This document shows positions 8,668 through 18,224 of a DNA stretch of 64,000 nt, in pieces. Made by a program: the position numbers and the translations under genes. How positions within the stretch are numbered: position 1 is the stretch's first letter; every line of letters begins with the position of its first letter. This DNA is from Paramixta manurensis (GTDB lineage Bacteria; Pseudomonadota; Gammaproteobacteria; Enterobacterales; Enterobacteriaceae): positions 4,340,001 to 4,404,000 of the forward strand of contig NZ_CP054212.1 of assembly GCF_013285385.1 (NCBI RefSeq). Reading direction: 5' to 3'. A model generated the notes under the pieces. That model was not told the DNA's origin, searched no databases, and saw only the letters and a program-made list of their open reading frames with translations.

Positions 8668-9522
8668 ATGAGTCTTACAACAAGCACACTCAAAGGTCAG
8701 TGCATCGCCGAATTTCTTGGCATCGGTTTGATCATCTTCTTTGGTGCGGGCTGCGTCGCCGCTCTGAAACTGGCTGGCGCCAGCTTTGGACAATGGGAGA
8801 TCAGTATCATTTGGGGCCTGGGCGTTTCCATGGCTATCTATATGAGCGCCGCCATTTCCGGCGCACACCTTAACCCCGCTGTAACCGTTGCTCTGTGGCT
8901 TTTCGCTAATTTTGACGGGCGCAAAGTCTTACCCTACATCGTGGCGCAAGTTGCCGGCGCATTTTGCGCGGCGGCGCTGGTTTACGGCCTTTACTACAAC
9001 CTGTTTTTAGATTTTGAACAGTCCCACCATATGGTACGCGGTTCGGTTGAAAGCCTCGATCTGGCAGGCATTTTTTCTACCTATCCTAACCCGCACATTA
9101 GCGTGGTACAGGCGTTTCTGGTTGAAACCGTGATTACCGCCGTTTTGATGTCGCTGATCATGGCGCTAACCGACGATGGTAACGGCATCCCTCGCGGCCC
9201 ACTGGCACCGCTGTTAATCGGCCTGCTCATTGCCATTATTGGCGCATCAATGGGTCCGCTTACCGGGTTCGCCCTTAATCCGGCACGTGACTTTGGGCCT
9301 AAACTGTTCGAATGGCTGGCAGGTTGGGGCAATGTCGCCTTTACCGGCGGCCGTGATATTCCTTATTTCCTTGTGCCGATCTTCGGTCCTTTAGTCGGCG
9401 CCAGCTTGGGTGCATACGGATATCGCACCTTAATTGGCCGCAATTTGCCGAGTGAAATTCACGCAGAGACCAGCGAAAAGGCGGAAAAACCCGTCGCACG
9501 GGCTGAACAGCGTAAAGCGTAA
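8668..9522 (+). CDS. glpF: Glycerol uptake facilitator GlpF (aquaglyceroporin)
   Basis: MIP-family channel for glycerol in the inner membrane. Start ATG 8668 (MSLTTSTLKGQCIAEF) after AGGAA; 284 residues against 281 in E. coli. The frame is open upstream to 8392, but that stretch is the promoter region. Two NPA boxes are present: AHLNPAVTVA (about residue 68) and ALNPARDFGPK (about 203), the second with the Arg of the selectivity filter. First gene of glpFKX. Confidence 0.96.
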   Translation: MSLTTSTLKGQCIAEFLGIGLIIFFGAGCVAALKLAGASFGQWEISIIWGLGVSMAIYMSAAISGAHLNPAVTVALWLFANFDGRKVLPYIVAQVAGAFCAAALVYGLYYNLFLDFEQSHHMVRGSVESLDLAGIFSTYPNPHISVVQAFLVETVITAVLMSLIMALTDDGNGIPRGPLAPLLIGLLIAIIGASMGPLTGFALNPARDFGPKLFEWLAGWGNVAFTGGRDIPYFLVPIFGPLVGASLGAYGYRTLIGRNLPSEIHAETSEKAEKPVARAEQRKA

Positions 9523-9558
9523 TCGCCTTCTTCCATTACATCATCAGGAATGAATATT

Positions 9559-11073
9559 ATGTCTACCGATAAAAAATATATTGTCGCGCTTGACCAAGGC
9601 ACCACCAGCTCTCGTGCGGTGGTACTTGACCATGATGCCAACATTATCGCGGTTTCTCAGCGCGAGTTTCAGCAAATCTATCCTAAAGCCGGTTGGGTCG
9701 AGCATGATCCGATGGATATCTGGGCATCGCAAAGTTCGACGCTGGTTGAAGTATTGGCCCATGCCGATATCCGCTCTGATGAAATTGCCGCAATTGGCAT
9801 CACTAACCAGCGCGAAACCGCCATTATCTGGGACAAAGAGACGGGTAAACCGATCTATAACGCGATTGTCTGGCAAGATCCCCGCACCGCAGATTATTGC
9901 GAAAAGTTGAAAAAAGAGGGGCTGGAAGAGTATATCCAGCACACCACGGGTTTGGTCATCAACCCCTATTTCTCCGGCACCAAAGTGAAATGGATCCTCG
10001 ACCATGTGGAAGGGGCGCGTGAGCGGGCGAAACGTGGCGAACTGCTGTTCGGTAACGTCGATTCTTGGCTGGTCTGGAAAATGACTCAAGGACGGGTTCA
10101 TATCACCGATTACACCAACGCCTCGCGCACCATGATGTTCAATATCCACAAACTGGAGTGGGATCAGCGCATGCTGGATATCCTCGATATTCCACGTGAA
10201 ATGCTGCCGGAAGTGAAATCCTCTTCCGAGGTATATGGGCAAACCAATATTGGCGGTAAGGGCGGTACACGTATTCCTATCGCCGGTATCGCCGGCGACC
10301 AACAGGCAGCGCTATATGGGCAACTTTGCGTACAACCGGGCATGGCGAAAAATACCTACGGCACTGGCTGCTTTATGCTGATGAACACCGGCACCGAGGC
10401 GGTTACCTCCACGCACGGCTTGCTAACCACCATTGCTTGTGGTCCACGGGGTGAAGTTAACTATGCGCTGGAAGGCGCAGTATTTATCGGCGGCGCGTCC
10501 ATCCAATGGCTGCGTGACGAGATGAAATTAATTAGTGACTCGACTGACTCGGAATACTTCGCGTTAAAAGTGAAGGACACCAACGGTGTATATATGGTCC
10601 CGGCCTTTACCGGTCTCGGCGCGCCATATTGGGATCCGTACGCACGCGGCGCAATCTTCGGCCTGACGCGTGGTGCCAATGCTAACCATATTATCCGCGC
10701 TACGCTTGAGTCCATCGCCTATCAGACTCGCGACGTGCTGGAGGCGATGCAAAACGACGCCAATACACGCCTACAATCGCTGCGTGTTGACGGCGGCGCG
10801 GTTGCCAACAACTTCCTGATGCAGTTCCAGTCTGACATTCTCGGCGCACGCGTAGAGCGGCCGGAAGTGCGCGAAGTGACGGCGCTGGGCGCCGCCTATC
10901 TTGCCGGACTGGCAGTCGGCTTCTGGCAGGATTTGGAAGAAGTCCGCGCCAAAGCGGTGGTGGAACGCGAATTCCGGCCGAGCATTGAAACAACTGAGCG
11001 TAACTATCGCTACGCGGGCTGGAAGAAAGCCGTTGCCCGGGCGCAAGCATGGGAAGATCAAGATAACAGTTAA
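9559..11073 (+). CDS. glpK: Glycerol kinase
   Basis: FGGY-family kinase converting glycerol to sn-glycerol-3-phosphate. I choose ATG 9559 (MSTDKKYIVALDQGTTSS), 9 bases from AGGA (9546-9549); an in-frame ATG at 9550 abuts that site. 504 residues. Conserved: phosphate-1 loop DQGTTSSR, glycerol-contacting NQRET, the GIAGDQQAALYGQ segment, and the C-terminal ETTERNYRYAGWKKAV region that binds EIIA-Glc in E. coli. The family segment IVWQ-x-R-R-T reads IVWQDPRT here, with Pro in place of the first Arg. Confidence 0.97.
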   Translation: MSTDKKYIVALDQGTTSSRAVVLDHDANIIAVSQREFQQIYPKAGWVEHDPMDIWASQSSTLVEVLAHADIRSDEIAAIGITNQRETAIIWDKETGKPIYNAIVWQDPRTADYCEKLKKEGLEEYIQHTTGLVINPYFSGTKVKWILDHVEGARERAKRGELLFGNVDSWLVWKMTQGRVHITDYTNASRTMMFNIHKLEWDQRMLDILDIPREMLPEVKSSSEVYGQTNIGGKGGTRIPIAGIAGDQQAALYGQLCVQPGMAKNTYGTGCFMLMNTGTEAVTSTHGLLTTIACGPRGEVNYALEGAVFIGGASIQWLRDEMKLISDSTDSEYFALKVKDTNGVYMVPAFTGLGAPYWDPYARGAIFGLTRGANANHIIRATLESIAYQTRDVLEAMQNDANTRLQSLRVDGGAVANNFLMQFQSDILGARVERPEVREVTALGAAYLAGLAVGFWQDLEEVRAKAVVEREFRPSIETTERNYRYAGWKKAVARAQAWEDQDNS

Positions 11074-11083
11074 TCTCTCATCT

Positions 11084-11114
11084 GCCCGTGAGCACCACGT
11101 TCACGGGCATTTTT
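11084..11114 (+). terminator. Terminator or attenuator between glpK and glpX
   Basis: GCCCGTGA (11084-11091) pairs with TCACGGGC (11101-11108) around a 9-base loop, followed by A and five Ts. It would reduce glpX expression relative to glpFK. Confidence 0.8.
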
Positions 11115-11173
11115 CTCCCCTCCTCCCCGCTGTGTTAAACTTCCCCGCGTCATCAATCTCTCAAGGCGCACGT

Positions 11174-12184
11174 ATGAAACGAGAACTCGCTATTGAATTT
11201 TCCCGCGTTACCGAAGCCGCCGCGCTGGCTGGCTATAAATGGCTGGGGCGCGGTGATAAAAATGCCGCTGACGGCGCTGCCGTTCACGCTATGCGCATCA
11301 TGCTGAACAAAGTCGATATTGACGGGCAAATTGTGATTGGCGAAGGCGAAATTGATGAAGCGCCTATGCTGTATATCGGTGAAAAAGTCGGAACCGGGCA
11401 CGGGGATGCAGTTGATATCGCCGTCGATCCCATTGAGGGTACCCGCATGACCGCGATGGGCCAGGCGAACGCATTGGCGGTGCTGGCGGTCGGAGATAAA
11501 GGCACATTCCTCCATGCGCCAGATATGTACATGGAGAAATTAATCGTCGGGCCGGCCGCCAAAAACAGTATTGATCTCAATCTGCCGCTGGCAACCAACC
11601 TACAAAAGATCGCGACGGCGTTGGGTAAAACGCTCGGTGAGCTCACCGTGACTATTCTGGCTAAACCACGCCACGACGCCGTGATTCAGCAAATGCAGCA
11701 GCTAGGCGTGCGGGTATTCGCCATTCCTGACGGCGATGTGGCTGCGTCGATCTTGACCTGTATGCCCGACAGCGAAGTTGATGTGCTGTATGGTATTGGC
11801 GGCGCGCCGGAAGGTGTCATTTCTGCGGCAGTCATTCGCGCGCTTGATGGCAATATGCAGGGCCGTTTATTGGCACGCCATGAAGTTAAGGACGATAACG
11901 AAGAAAATCGACGCATTGGCGCACAGGAGTTGGCGCGTTGTGCAGAGATGGGGATCCAGGCCAATAAAGTACTAAAACTGGAAGATATGGCTCGCAACGA
12001 TAATGTCATTTTCGCTGCCACCGGCATTACCAGCGGCGATCTACTAAAAGGGATCACGCGTAAAGGCAACATCGCCAGCAGCGAAACGCTGTTGATTCGT
12101 GGAAAATCCCGCACCATCCGCCGTATTCAATCAATCCACTATCTCGATCGCAAAGACCAAAACCTGCATCAGTATCTTTTGTGA
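11174..12184 (+). CDS. glpX: Class II fructose-1,6-bisphosphatase
   Basis: Mn-dependent FBPase that serves gluconeogenesis from glycerol. Start ATG 11174 (MKRELAIEFSRVTEAAALA), with AAGG upstream, giving 336 residues as in E. coli; the frame is open back to 10901 inside glpK. Metal-binding residues lie in GEGEIDEAPML and DPIEGTRMTA. Third gene of the glp operon, beyond the hairpin at 11084-11114. Confidence 0.96.
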   Translation: MKRELAIEFSRVTEAAALAGYKWLGRGDKNAADGAAVHAMRIMLNKVDIDGQIVIGEGEIDEAPMLYIGEKVGTGHGDAVDIAVDPIEGTRMTAMGQANALAVLAVGDKGTFLHAPDMYMEKLIVGPAAKNSIDLNLPLATNLQKIATALGKTLGELTVTILAKPRHDAVIQQMQQLGVRVFAIPDGDVAASILTCMPDSEVDVLYGIGGAPEGVISAAVIRALDGNMQGRLLARHEVKDDNEENRRIGAQELARCAEMGIQANKVLKLEDMARNDNVIFAATGITSGDLLKGITRKGNIASSETLLIRGKSRTIRRIQSIHYLDRKDQNLHQYLL

Positions 12185-12322
12185 TGTTAATGTCATAACG
12201 CCGACGAATAACATTTGTCGATACGAGCTTTACAGCCGTGCCGGACTGGAAAAAACGCCCCACAGTGGCGAAGATAGTACGGCATCGGTTAGCAGTACGA
12301 AAACAACGAGTAAGGAGTGATG

Positions 12323-13069
12323 ATGGCTGAGTGGGTCAATGCAAAAGTGAGTAAAGTTGACAACTGGACGGAGAACTTATTTAGCATCACCGTACAGGCG
12401 CCCGTCGCTTCGTTTACCGCTGGTCAATTTGCCAAGCTGGCGCTGGAAATTGATGGAGAGCGCGTACAGCGTGCTTATTCCTACGTTAATGCGCCGAGCG
12501 ATCATAATCTGGAGTTTTATCTGGTTACCGTGCCGGAAGGTAAATTGAGCCCGCGCCTGCACGCGCTACGGCCTGGCGATGACATTATGGTGACTAAGGA
12601 TGCAGCGGGCTTTTTCGTTTTGGAAGAGGTTCCCGAGTGCCAAACACTATGGATGCTGGCAACCGGCACCGCCATTGGTCCATACCTTTCGATACTACAA
12701 GAAGGCAAAGACCTCGAACGTTTCGATAATATCGTGCTGGTGCACGCGGCACGCTTTTCTACTGACCTCAGTTACCTGCCGCTGATGCAGCAACTGCAAC
12801 AACGCTACAACGGCAAATTGCGGATACAGACCGTCGTCAGTCGTGAAGAAATGGCAGGATCGCTGACCGGGCGAGTGCCCGCGTTGATTGAAAACGGCCA
12901 GTTGGAGCAGGCGGTAGGGCTGGAAATAGATGCTGAAACCAGCCACATCATGCTGTGCGGTAACCCTCAAATGGTGCGCGACACCCAACAGTTACTGAAA
13001 GAAACACGCGGTATGCGCAAACATTTACGCCGTAAACCCGGCCATATGACCAGCGAGCATTATTGGTAA
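12323..13069 (+). CDS. fpr: Ferredoxin/flavodoxin-NADP+ reductase
   Basis: FAD enzyme that passes electrons between NADPH and flavodoxin or ferredoxin. TAAGGAG (12311-12317) is followed by GTG, ATG, ATG in frame; ATG 12323 (MAEWVNAKVSKV) matches the E. coli start and length (248). FAD motif RAYSYVNAP, NADP-binding GTAIGPYLS, and the C-terminal aromatic residue in SEHYW are present. The 3' end overlaps convergent yiiR by 10 bases. Confidence 0.96.
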   Translation: MAEWVNAKVSKVDNWTENLFSITVQAPVASFTAGQFAKLALEIDGERVQRAYSYVNAPSDHNLEFYLVTVPEGKLSPRLHALRPGDDIMVTKDAAGFFVLEEVPECQTLWMLATGTAIGPYLSILQEGKDLERFDNIVLVHAARFSTDLSYLPLMQQLQQRYNGKLRIQTVVSREEMAGSLTGRVPALIENGQLEQAVGLEIDAETSHIMLCGNPQMVRDTQQLLKETRGMRKHLRRKPGHMTSEHYW

Positions 13070-13506
13070 TCCACGCGCGCGCTTTTTCCTAAAAAGTTCA
13101 CCGGTTCTGCCGGTGGACCAAAGCGATTGTCTCCCGCCGAGCCGCTAAACACGCCGAGATCAAGCAGTAGCATAATAAAAATCAGCGCCGGAAGAAAACG
13201 CCCCAGCGCCCATTGCAGCGTGCCATCCAACATATCCAGGTTAGCGGCCAGCAACATCCACGCAACAATGAGCAATAGCCCCCAATAACCCTTTCGATTA
13301 CGGTCATGCAACCGTTTAACCACCACCGAACTGGAAGGCCATAGCAAACACACCACGCCAAATGCGGCGTTTTGCGTGGTAAGCCAGCCTCGATCTGCCG
13401 CAATAAACAGCAACACCATTGCCGCCAGCCAAATCCCTTGCCAAATCCAGAAGTCACGCCGCCCTATTCGACCACGCCATGAAAAACACCACTGTTGTAA
13501 AGTCAT
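13060..13506 (-). CDS. yiiR: DUF805 inner membrane protein YiiR
   Basis: 148-residue membrane protein with the DUF805 pattern: an amphipathic start with Trp and Arg (WCFSWRGRIGRRDFWIW), then about four hydrophobic helices and the conserved VKRLHDRNRKGYW loop. Function unknown. Location between fpr and yiiQ is conserved in E. coli. Confidence 0.88.
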   Translation of the reverse strand: MTLQQWCFSWRGRIGRRDFWIWQGIWLAAMVLLFIAADRGWLTTQNAAFGVVCLLWPSSSVVVKRLHDRNRKGYWGLLLIVAWMLLAANLDMLDGTLQWALGRFLPALIFIMLLLDLGVFSGSAGDNRFGPPAEPVNFLGKSARVDYQ

Positions 13507-13608
13507 TTTTTTTCCAGAAAAAGCAACAAAATGCGCGCCACAGCTTTTGACTTTGGCGGGTAAAAACCGTTTTAATCGTCAACTGAGTTTATTGGTTAGG
13601 GCGGAAAC

Positions 13609-14211
13609 ATGAAGAAAGCACCAGGCGCCGTACTCGCGTCGGGAATAATCCTGTTCGCTTCACTGTTCGGAACGGCATGGGCCGACCCCGATCCGCAACA
13701 ACGTACTGAGCATATGCCAGCGGCGCCTTATCTCCTCTCGGGCGCCCCCACATTCGATCTGACCATTGCCCAGTTTCGTGAAAAATACAATCTGGCAAAC
13801 CCCGACTTACCGCTCAGCGAATATCGGGCGATTGATAGTCGTGACGATAAAAGTAATCTGACGCGCGCCGCGAGCAAAATCAATGAAAATCTCTATGCCT
13901 CAACTGCGCTCGAGCATGGCACCGGTAAAATCAAAACGCTGCAAATAACCTGGCTGCCGATCCCGGGTCCGGAAGAACAGGCTGCGCACGAGAAAGCGTT
14001 AGCCTATATGACCGCGCTGTTACGCTTCTTTGAGCCAACCCTCTCGGTTGCCGAAAGCAACAAGCGCTTGAATGATTTACTCAATAAAGGGAAAGGCTCG
14101 CTCTATTTTGCGCAGAATGAAGGGGCGCTACGTTTTGTGGTCGCCGATAATGGCGAAAAGGGGCTCACGTTCGCCGTTGAGCCATTAAAACTGTCGTTGG
14201 CGACGCCATAG
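13609..14211 (+). CDS. yiiQ: DUF1454 periplasmic protein YiiQ
   Basis: 200 residues with a cleavable signal peptide (hydrophobic 8-22, cleavage after AWA around residue 25). DUF1454 family, predicted periplasmic, function unknown. Lies just upstream of tpiA as in E. coli. Confidence 0.9.
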   Translation: MKKAPGAVLASGIILFASLFGTAWADPDPQQRTEHMPAAPYLLSGAPTFDLTIAQFREKYNLANPDLPLSEYRAIDSRDDKSNLTRAASKINENLYASTALEHGTGKIKTLQITWLPIPGPEEQAAHEKALAYMTALLRFFEPTLSVAESNKRLNDLLNKGKGSLYFAQNEGALRFVVADNGEKGLTFAVEPLKLSLATP

Positions 14212-14334
14212 CGACACCGGCAAAGATGACGAAAAGCAAAGCCTTTAACGGTTTTGATCTCTATACTGTCTGGCAGACATCGCTGCCTGCTGGCAGTGCA
14301 CTTTAAAAGTATCGCGTTACGCGTGGAGGATACG

Positions 14335-15102
14335 ATGCGACATCCATTAGTTATGGGTAACTGGAAACTGAATGGCAGCAAACATATGGTCAACGAGTTG
14401 ATCGATGGCCTGCGCAAAGAGCTGAGCGCCGTTGATGGTTGCGGCGTCGCCATTGCGCCGCCTGTAATGTACTTGGATCAGGCAAAACATGCGATTTCCG
14501 GCAGCCACATCGCCTTGGGTGCGCAAAACGTTGATGTCAACCTTTCTGGTGCCTTTACCGGTGAAGTGTCCGCCGAGATGTTGAAAGATATCGGTGCTAA
14601 ATACATCATTATCGGTCATTCTGAGCGTCGTACTTATCACCATGAAAGCGATGAGTTTATCGCTAAAAAATTCGCTGTCTTAAAAGCGGCGGGGTTGATT
14701 CCGGTACTGTGCATCGGCGAAACCGACGCTGAAAACGAAGCGGGTAAAACCGAAGAAGTTTGCGCACGTCAAATTGACGCGGTGTTGGAATCACAGGGCG
14801 CGGATGCTTTTAACGGCGTAGTGATTGCTTATGAGCCGGTGTGGGCTATCGGTACCGGTAAATCTGCCACTCCTGCGCAGGCGCAGGCCGTGCATAAATT
14901 TATCCGTTCGCATATCGCGAAGAAAGATGCGGCAGTCGCTGAGCAAGTGATCATTCAATACGGTGGTTCCGTGAATGATAAAAATGCCGCCGAGCTGTTT
15001 GCTCAGCCTGATATCGACGGTGCGCTGGTTGGCGGCGCTTCGTTAAAAGCCGATGCGTTTGCGGTGATTGTTAAAGCCGCCGCGGCAGCGAAGAAAGCCT
15101 AA
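14335..15102 (+). CDS. tpiA: Triosephosphate isomerase
   Basis: Interconverts dihydroxyacetone phosphate and glyceraldehyde-3-phosphate. Start ATG 14335 after GGAGGA (14325-14330); 255 residues as in E. coli. Catalytic residues visible: Lys in GNWKLNGSK, His in IIGHSERR, Glu in AYEPVWAIGTGKSATP (mobile loop follows). Phosphate-binding GGSVN and GALVGGASL close the barrel. Confidence 0.98.
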   Translation: MRHPLVMGNWKLNGSKHMVNELIDGLRKELSAVDGCGVAIAPPVMYLDQAKHAISGSHIALGAQNVDVNLSGAFTGEVSAEMLKDIGAKYIIIGHSERRTYHHESDEFIAKKFAVLKAAGLIPVLCIGETDAENEAGKTEEVCARQIDAVLESQGADAFNGVVIAYEPVWAIGTGKSATPAQAQAVHKFIRSHIAKKDAAVAEQVIIQYGGSVNDKNAAELFAQPDIDGALVGGASLKADAFAVIVKAAAAAKKA

Positions 15103-15109
15103 GTTATTC

Positions 15110-15130
15110 AGGTCGGGGCTTCCCCGACCT
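15110..15130. terminator. Hairpin between tpiA and cdh
   Basis: AGGTCGGGG (15110-15118) pairs perfectly with CCCCGACCT (15122-15130) around CTT. No T run on either side, so termination efficiency is uncertain; it lies between convergent stops. Confidence 0.6.
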
Positions 15131-15138
15131 GTTATCTA

Positions 15139-15891
15139 TCAGTTCAAAATAGCGCACTGGTGGTCTTGCAACTCTTCCGCCGATCCACGGTTCAATTTTA
15201 ACCAATGGCTTTCGATCGCCATTAGCGCTAACCGGCCGTCCGGCAAACGGGCAAGCGCCATACCATATTTCCCCATTTCACCGCGTGCATGCGGCACTTC
15301 GTCCGCCAGGCGGATAAAACTGCTTTGCTGTGCTAACTCTTCCGCGCTCAGGGTTCGGACCAGGTAAGTATGACTTCCCAATTTTTCCGCCTGCCAACGC
15401 GTATTGAGTGCCGGCGTTAACGTATCGAGTCGCTGACGAATATCCCGGCGCAAACAGGAAATATGGATGTGTAGCTGATTTTGCGTCCGTCCATATTTGG
15501 AATTAATCGCCAGCGACAATGCGCTATCAGCAATCGCCGTGCCGTGCCGCTGTGCCAGCAGCGAGCGCTGTTGCCAGGCTTCGGCAAAAAAATTCGGCGT
15601 CTGCGGATCAAGAATGCGCGGGCTTTCCATACCGGTAATTTTATCAATTGGCATTAACAAATATTGTAACGGCCCAACCAAATCTTTCAGGATCACATAT
15701 CCCTGTGCCATATCAACGCGCTGACACGGGGCCGGATTACCTTGCCGCTGGCCTGGCACACATTTCTGACTAATGATTTGCCACAATGCATCGGCATTTT
15801 TATGTACGCGATAAGCGGCGGTCGCCAACCCGATAACCAGAATGGCTATCAGTACTACAATCAATTTTAAAACCCGCGGTCGTTCCCGCAT
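15139..15891 (-). CDS. cdh: CDP-diacylglycerol pyrophosphatase
   Basis: Membrane-anchored hydrolase of CDP-diacylglycerol to CMP and phosphatidate. One N-terminal transmembrane segment (about residues 9-27) and a HIT-like periplasmic domain with the NQLHIHISC motif. 250 residues against 251 in E. coli; same tpiA-cdh-sbp context. Confidence 0.93.
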   Translation of the reverse strand: MRERPRVLKLIVVLIAILVIGLATAAYRVHKNADALWQIISQKCVPGQRQGNPAPCQRVDMAQGYVILKDLVGPLQYLLMPIDKITGMESPRILDPQTPNFFAEAWQQRSLLAQRHGTAIADSALSLAINSKYGRTQNQLHIHISCLRRDIRQRLDTLTPALNTRWQAEKLGSHTYLVRTLSAEELAQQSSFIRLADEVPHARGEMGKYGMALARLPDGRLALMAIESHWLKLNRGSAEELQDHQCAILN

Positions 15892-15977
15892 CAGTATGGC
15901 CCTCTGATTTATCGTTCGCTCAAATCCTCGCCGAACGCCAAAAGAAAGTCACGATCTAATCGCCGGAATTACGGGAA

Positions 15978-16002
15978 ATAAAAAGGCCGGCAAAAGCCGG
16001 CC
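15978..16002 (-). terminator. Terminator of sbp
   Basis: On the minus strand GGCCGGC, loop TTTT, GCCGGCC, then TTTTTATTT. It starts 15 bases after the sbp stop codon. Confidence 0.9.
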
Positions 16003-16016
16003 CGAAGAGAAAGCGC

Positions 16017-17006
16017 TTAACGTTTCATTATCTGGTCGTAAGTGCCGCCATCAGAGAAGTGCGTCTTCTGCGCCTGCGTCCAGCCGCCAAATTTGTTATC
16101 AATGGTAAACAAGTTGACCGGCGCAAAGGTATTAGCAAATTTCTTCGCGACCGCAGCGTCACGTGGACGGTAGTAGTTTTCTGCGGCAATGGTCTGGCCT
16201 TCTGGCGAATAGAGATATTTCAGGTAATCTTCCGCCACTTTACGCGTTCCGCGCTCATCCACCACTTTGTCGACCACCGACACCGTCGGTTCCGCCAGGA
16301 TTGATTCGCTCGGGGTGATAATTTCAAACTGATCTTTACCCAGTTTATTCACTGCAAGGTACGCTTCGTTTTCCCACGCGATCAGCACATCGCCGATACC
16401 ACGCTCAACGAAAGTGTTGGTTGCGCCACGTGCGCCGGAATCCTGCACCTCAACGTTTTTAAACAGGGCCTTAACATACTCTTGCGCTTTAGCCTGATCG
16501 CCATGGTTCTGATCTAACGCCCAGCCCCAAGCCGCAAGGTAGTTCCAACGCGCGCCGCCGGATGTTTTCGGGTTCGGCGTAATAACCGAGACACCCGGTT
16601 TAATTAAATCAGGCCAGTTGTGAATCTGTTTCGGATTGCCTTTACGCACCAGGAAAACAATGGTTGAAGTATAAGGCGCGGAGTTATCCGGCAGACGCTT
16701 AATCCAGTTTTTATCAATACGCCCGCGATCGGCAATCGCATCAACGTCCGACTCTAACGCCAGCGTTACCACATCGGCACGGATACCGTTAATCACCGAT
16801 GTCGCCTGTTTACCCGATCCGCCATGGGATTGCCGCACCACGACATTATCGCCGGTTTCTTGCTTATAGTGCGCGCTAAAGGCTTTATTGTATTGCTCAT
16901 AGAGCTCACGCGTTGGATCGTAAGAGACATTAAGCAGTTGAATATCCTTTGCCAGTACACTGGTTGTAACCAGCAACAGGGTCAATCCTACACTCCACTT
17001 CTTCAT
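16017..17006 (-). CDS. sbp: Periplasmic sulfate-binding protein Sbp
   Basis: Sulfate-binding protein feeding the CysUWA ABC transporter. Start at 17006 (MKKWSVGLTLLLVTTSVLAK): signal peptide cleaved after VLA; 329 residues as in E. coli, with a GGGGGA ribosome site upstream. The longer reading to 17057 adds an unrelated N-terminus. Conserved SHGGSGKQATSVINGI and GGARWNYLAAWG ligand loops. Confidence 0.96.
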   Translation of the reverse strand: MKKWSVGLTLLLVTTSVLAKDIQLLNVSYDPTRELYEQYNKAFSAHYKQETGDNVVVRQSHGGSGKQATSVINGIRADVVTLALESDVDAIADRGRIDKNWIKRLPDNSAPYTSTIVFLVRKGNPKQIHNWPDLIKPGVSVITPNPKTSGGARWNYLAAWGWALDQNHGDQAKAQEYVKALFKNVEVQDSGARGATNTFVERGIGDVLIAWENEAYLAVNKLGKDQFEIITPSESILAEPTVSVVDKVVDERGTRKVAEDYLKYLYSPEGQTIAAENYYRPRDAAVAKKFANTFAPVNLFTIDNKFGGWTQAQKTHFSDGGTYDQIMKR

Positions 17007-17111
17007 CACACTTTCCCCCAAGTTATCCCGGAAGCAGCGTGACATAAATGTTTGCATGATTTAAAGAATTAAAAAGCAGCCTTTATAACCTGAAGGAATA
17101 AAACTTTGCAT

Positions 17112-17138
17112 AAAAAAAGCGCCGACATAAGCGACGCC
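17112..17138 (-). terminator. Terminator of pfkA
   Basis: On the minus strand GGCGTCG/CGGCGC forms a 6-7 bp stem (one G-U pair) followed by seven Ts, 28 bases past the pfkA stop. Confidence 0.75.
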
Positions 17139-17165
17139 TGTTTGGATAAACCACATACGGATGGT

Positions 17166-18128
17166 TTAGTAGAGTTTTTTCGCCGTTTCCAGCCAGTCAC
17201 CCTTAAAGGGACGCTTCATGTTCTCAATGGCATCGATAATGTCGTGGTGAACCATTTTTTCATTCTGAATACCGACACAACGACCGCCATAACCCTGTAG
17301 CAGCAGTTCAATGGAGTAAGCGCCCATACGCGAGGCCAAAATACGGTCATAAGCAACCGGCGCGCCGCCACGCTGAATGTGGCCTAACACCGTGGCGCGG
17401 GTTTCGCGTTTGGTTTCCGTTTCAATATATTTTGCCAGCTCGTCGATATCGCAAATGTGCTCAGTAATCGCCACAATGGCATGTTTTTTCCCTTTCGCGA
17501 TACCGGCTTTAATCTCTTCCACCAACTCTTCGCGGGTGTAGGGGATTTCAGGTAACACGATAAATTCACAACCACCGGCAATCGCGGCGGCCAGCGTGAG
17601 ATCGCCGCAGTAGCGCCCCATCACTTCCACAATTGAGATACGTTGGTGTGAAGACGACGTATCACGCAGGCGATCAATCGCTTCAACGACGGTTTCCAGC
17701 GCGGTGAAGTAACCAATGGTGTAATCGGTTCCCGCCACATCGTTATCAATGGTGCCCGGCAGACCGATACAAGGGAACCCCATTTCAGTCAGGCGCTTCG
17801 CGCCCATATAGGAACCGTCACCGCCAATCACTACCAGTGCGTCAATACCGCGTTTTTTCATATTTTCGATTGCAACGGCACGCACTTCCTCATCGCGGAA
17901 TTCTGGAAAACGCGCAGAGCCCAGAAAGGTGCCACCGCGGTTTATCATGTCAGATACGCTGTACCGATCCAGGTTAACCATACGATCTTCATACAACCCC
18001 AGATAGCCATCATAGATACCAAAAACTTCTAAACCTTCACTGAGTGCCGCGCGGACTACACCACGGATCGCTGCGTTCATCCCTGGGGCGTCGCCGCCAC
18101 TTGTCAGTACACCGATTTTTTTGATCAT
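17166..18128 (-). CDS. pfkA: 6-phosphofructokinase I
   Basis: ATP-dependent phosphofructokinase of glycolysis. ATG 18128 (MIKKIGVLTSGGDAPGMN) gives 320 residues as in E. coli; an in-frame TTG 18 bases upstream is not needed. Motifs: ATP-binding GGDAPGMN and GGDGSYMGA, catalytic PGTIDNDV (Asp127 equivalent), allosteric-site residues in the C-terminal half. Promoter features lie at 18225-18257. Confidence 0.98.
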   Translation of the reverse strand: MIKKIGVLTSGGDAPGMNAAIRGVVRAALSEGLEVFGIYDGYLGLYEDRMVNLDRYSVSDMINRGGTFLGSARFPEFRDEEVRAVAIENMKKRGIDALVVIGGDGSYMGAKRLTEMGFPCIGLPGTIDNDVAGTDYTIGYFTALETVVEAIDRLRDTSSSHQRISIVEVMGRYCGDLTLAAAIAGGCEFIVLPEIPYTREELVEEIKAGIAKGKKHAIVAITEHICDIDELAKYIETETKRETRATVLGHIQRGGAPVAYDRILASRMGAYSIELLLQGYGGRCVGIQNEKMVHHDIIDAIENMKRPFKGDWLETAKKLY

Positions 18129-18224
18129 GACAACCTCTGGACTCAAATGCTAAATGATTAACTCGTTACGCCGGAAAGTAACTGAGAGATAAACATCTAA
18201 TCTTACCGGCTCATAATGGCAAAT

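Noticed and set aside
9544..10302. Long minus-strand frame opposite glpK (252 codons)
   Set aside because: Shadow of a highly conserved gene on the other strand; no ribosome site or homology.
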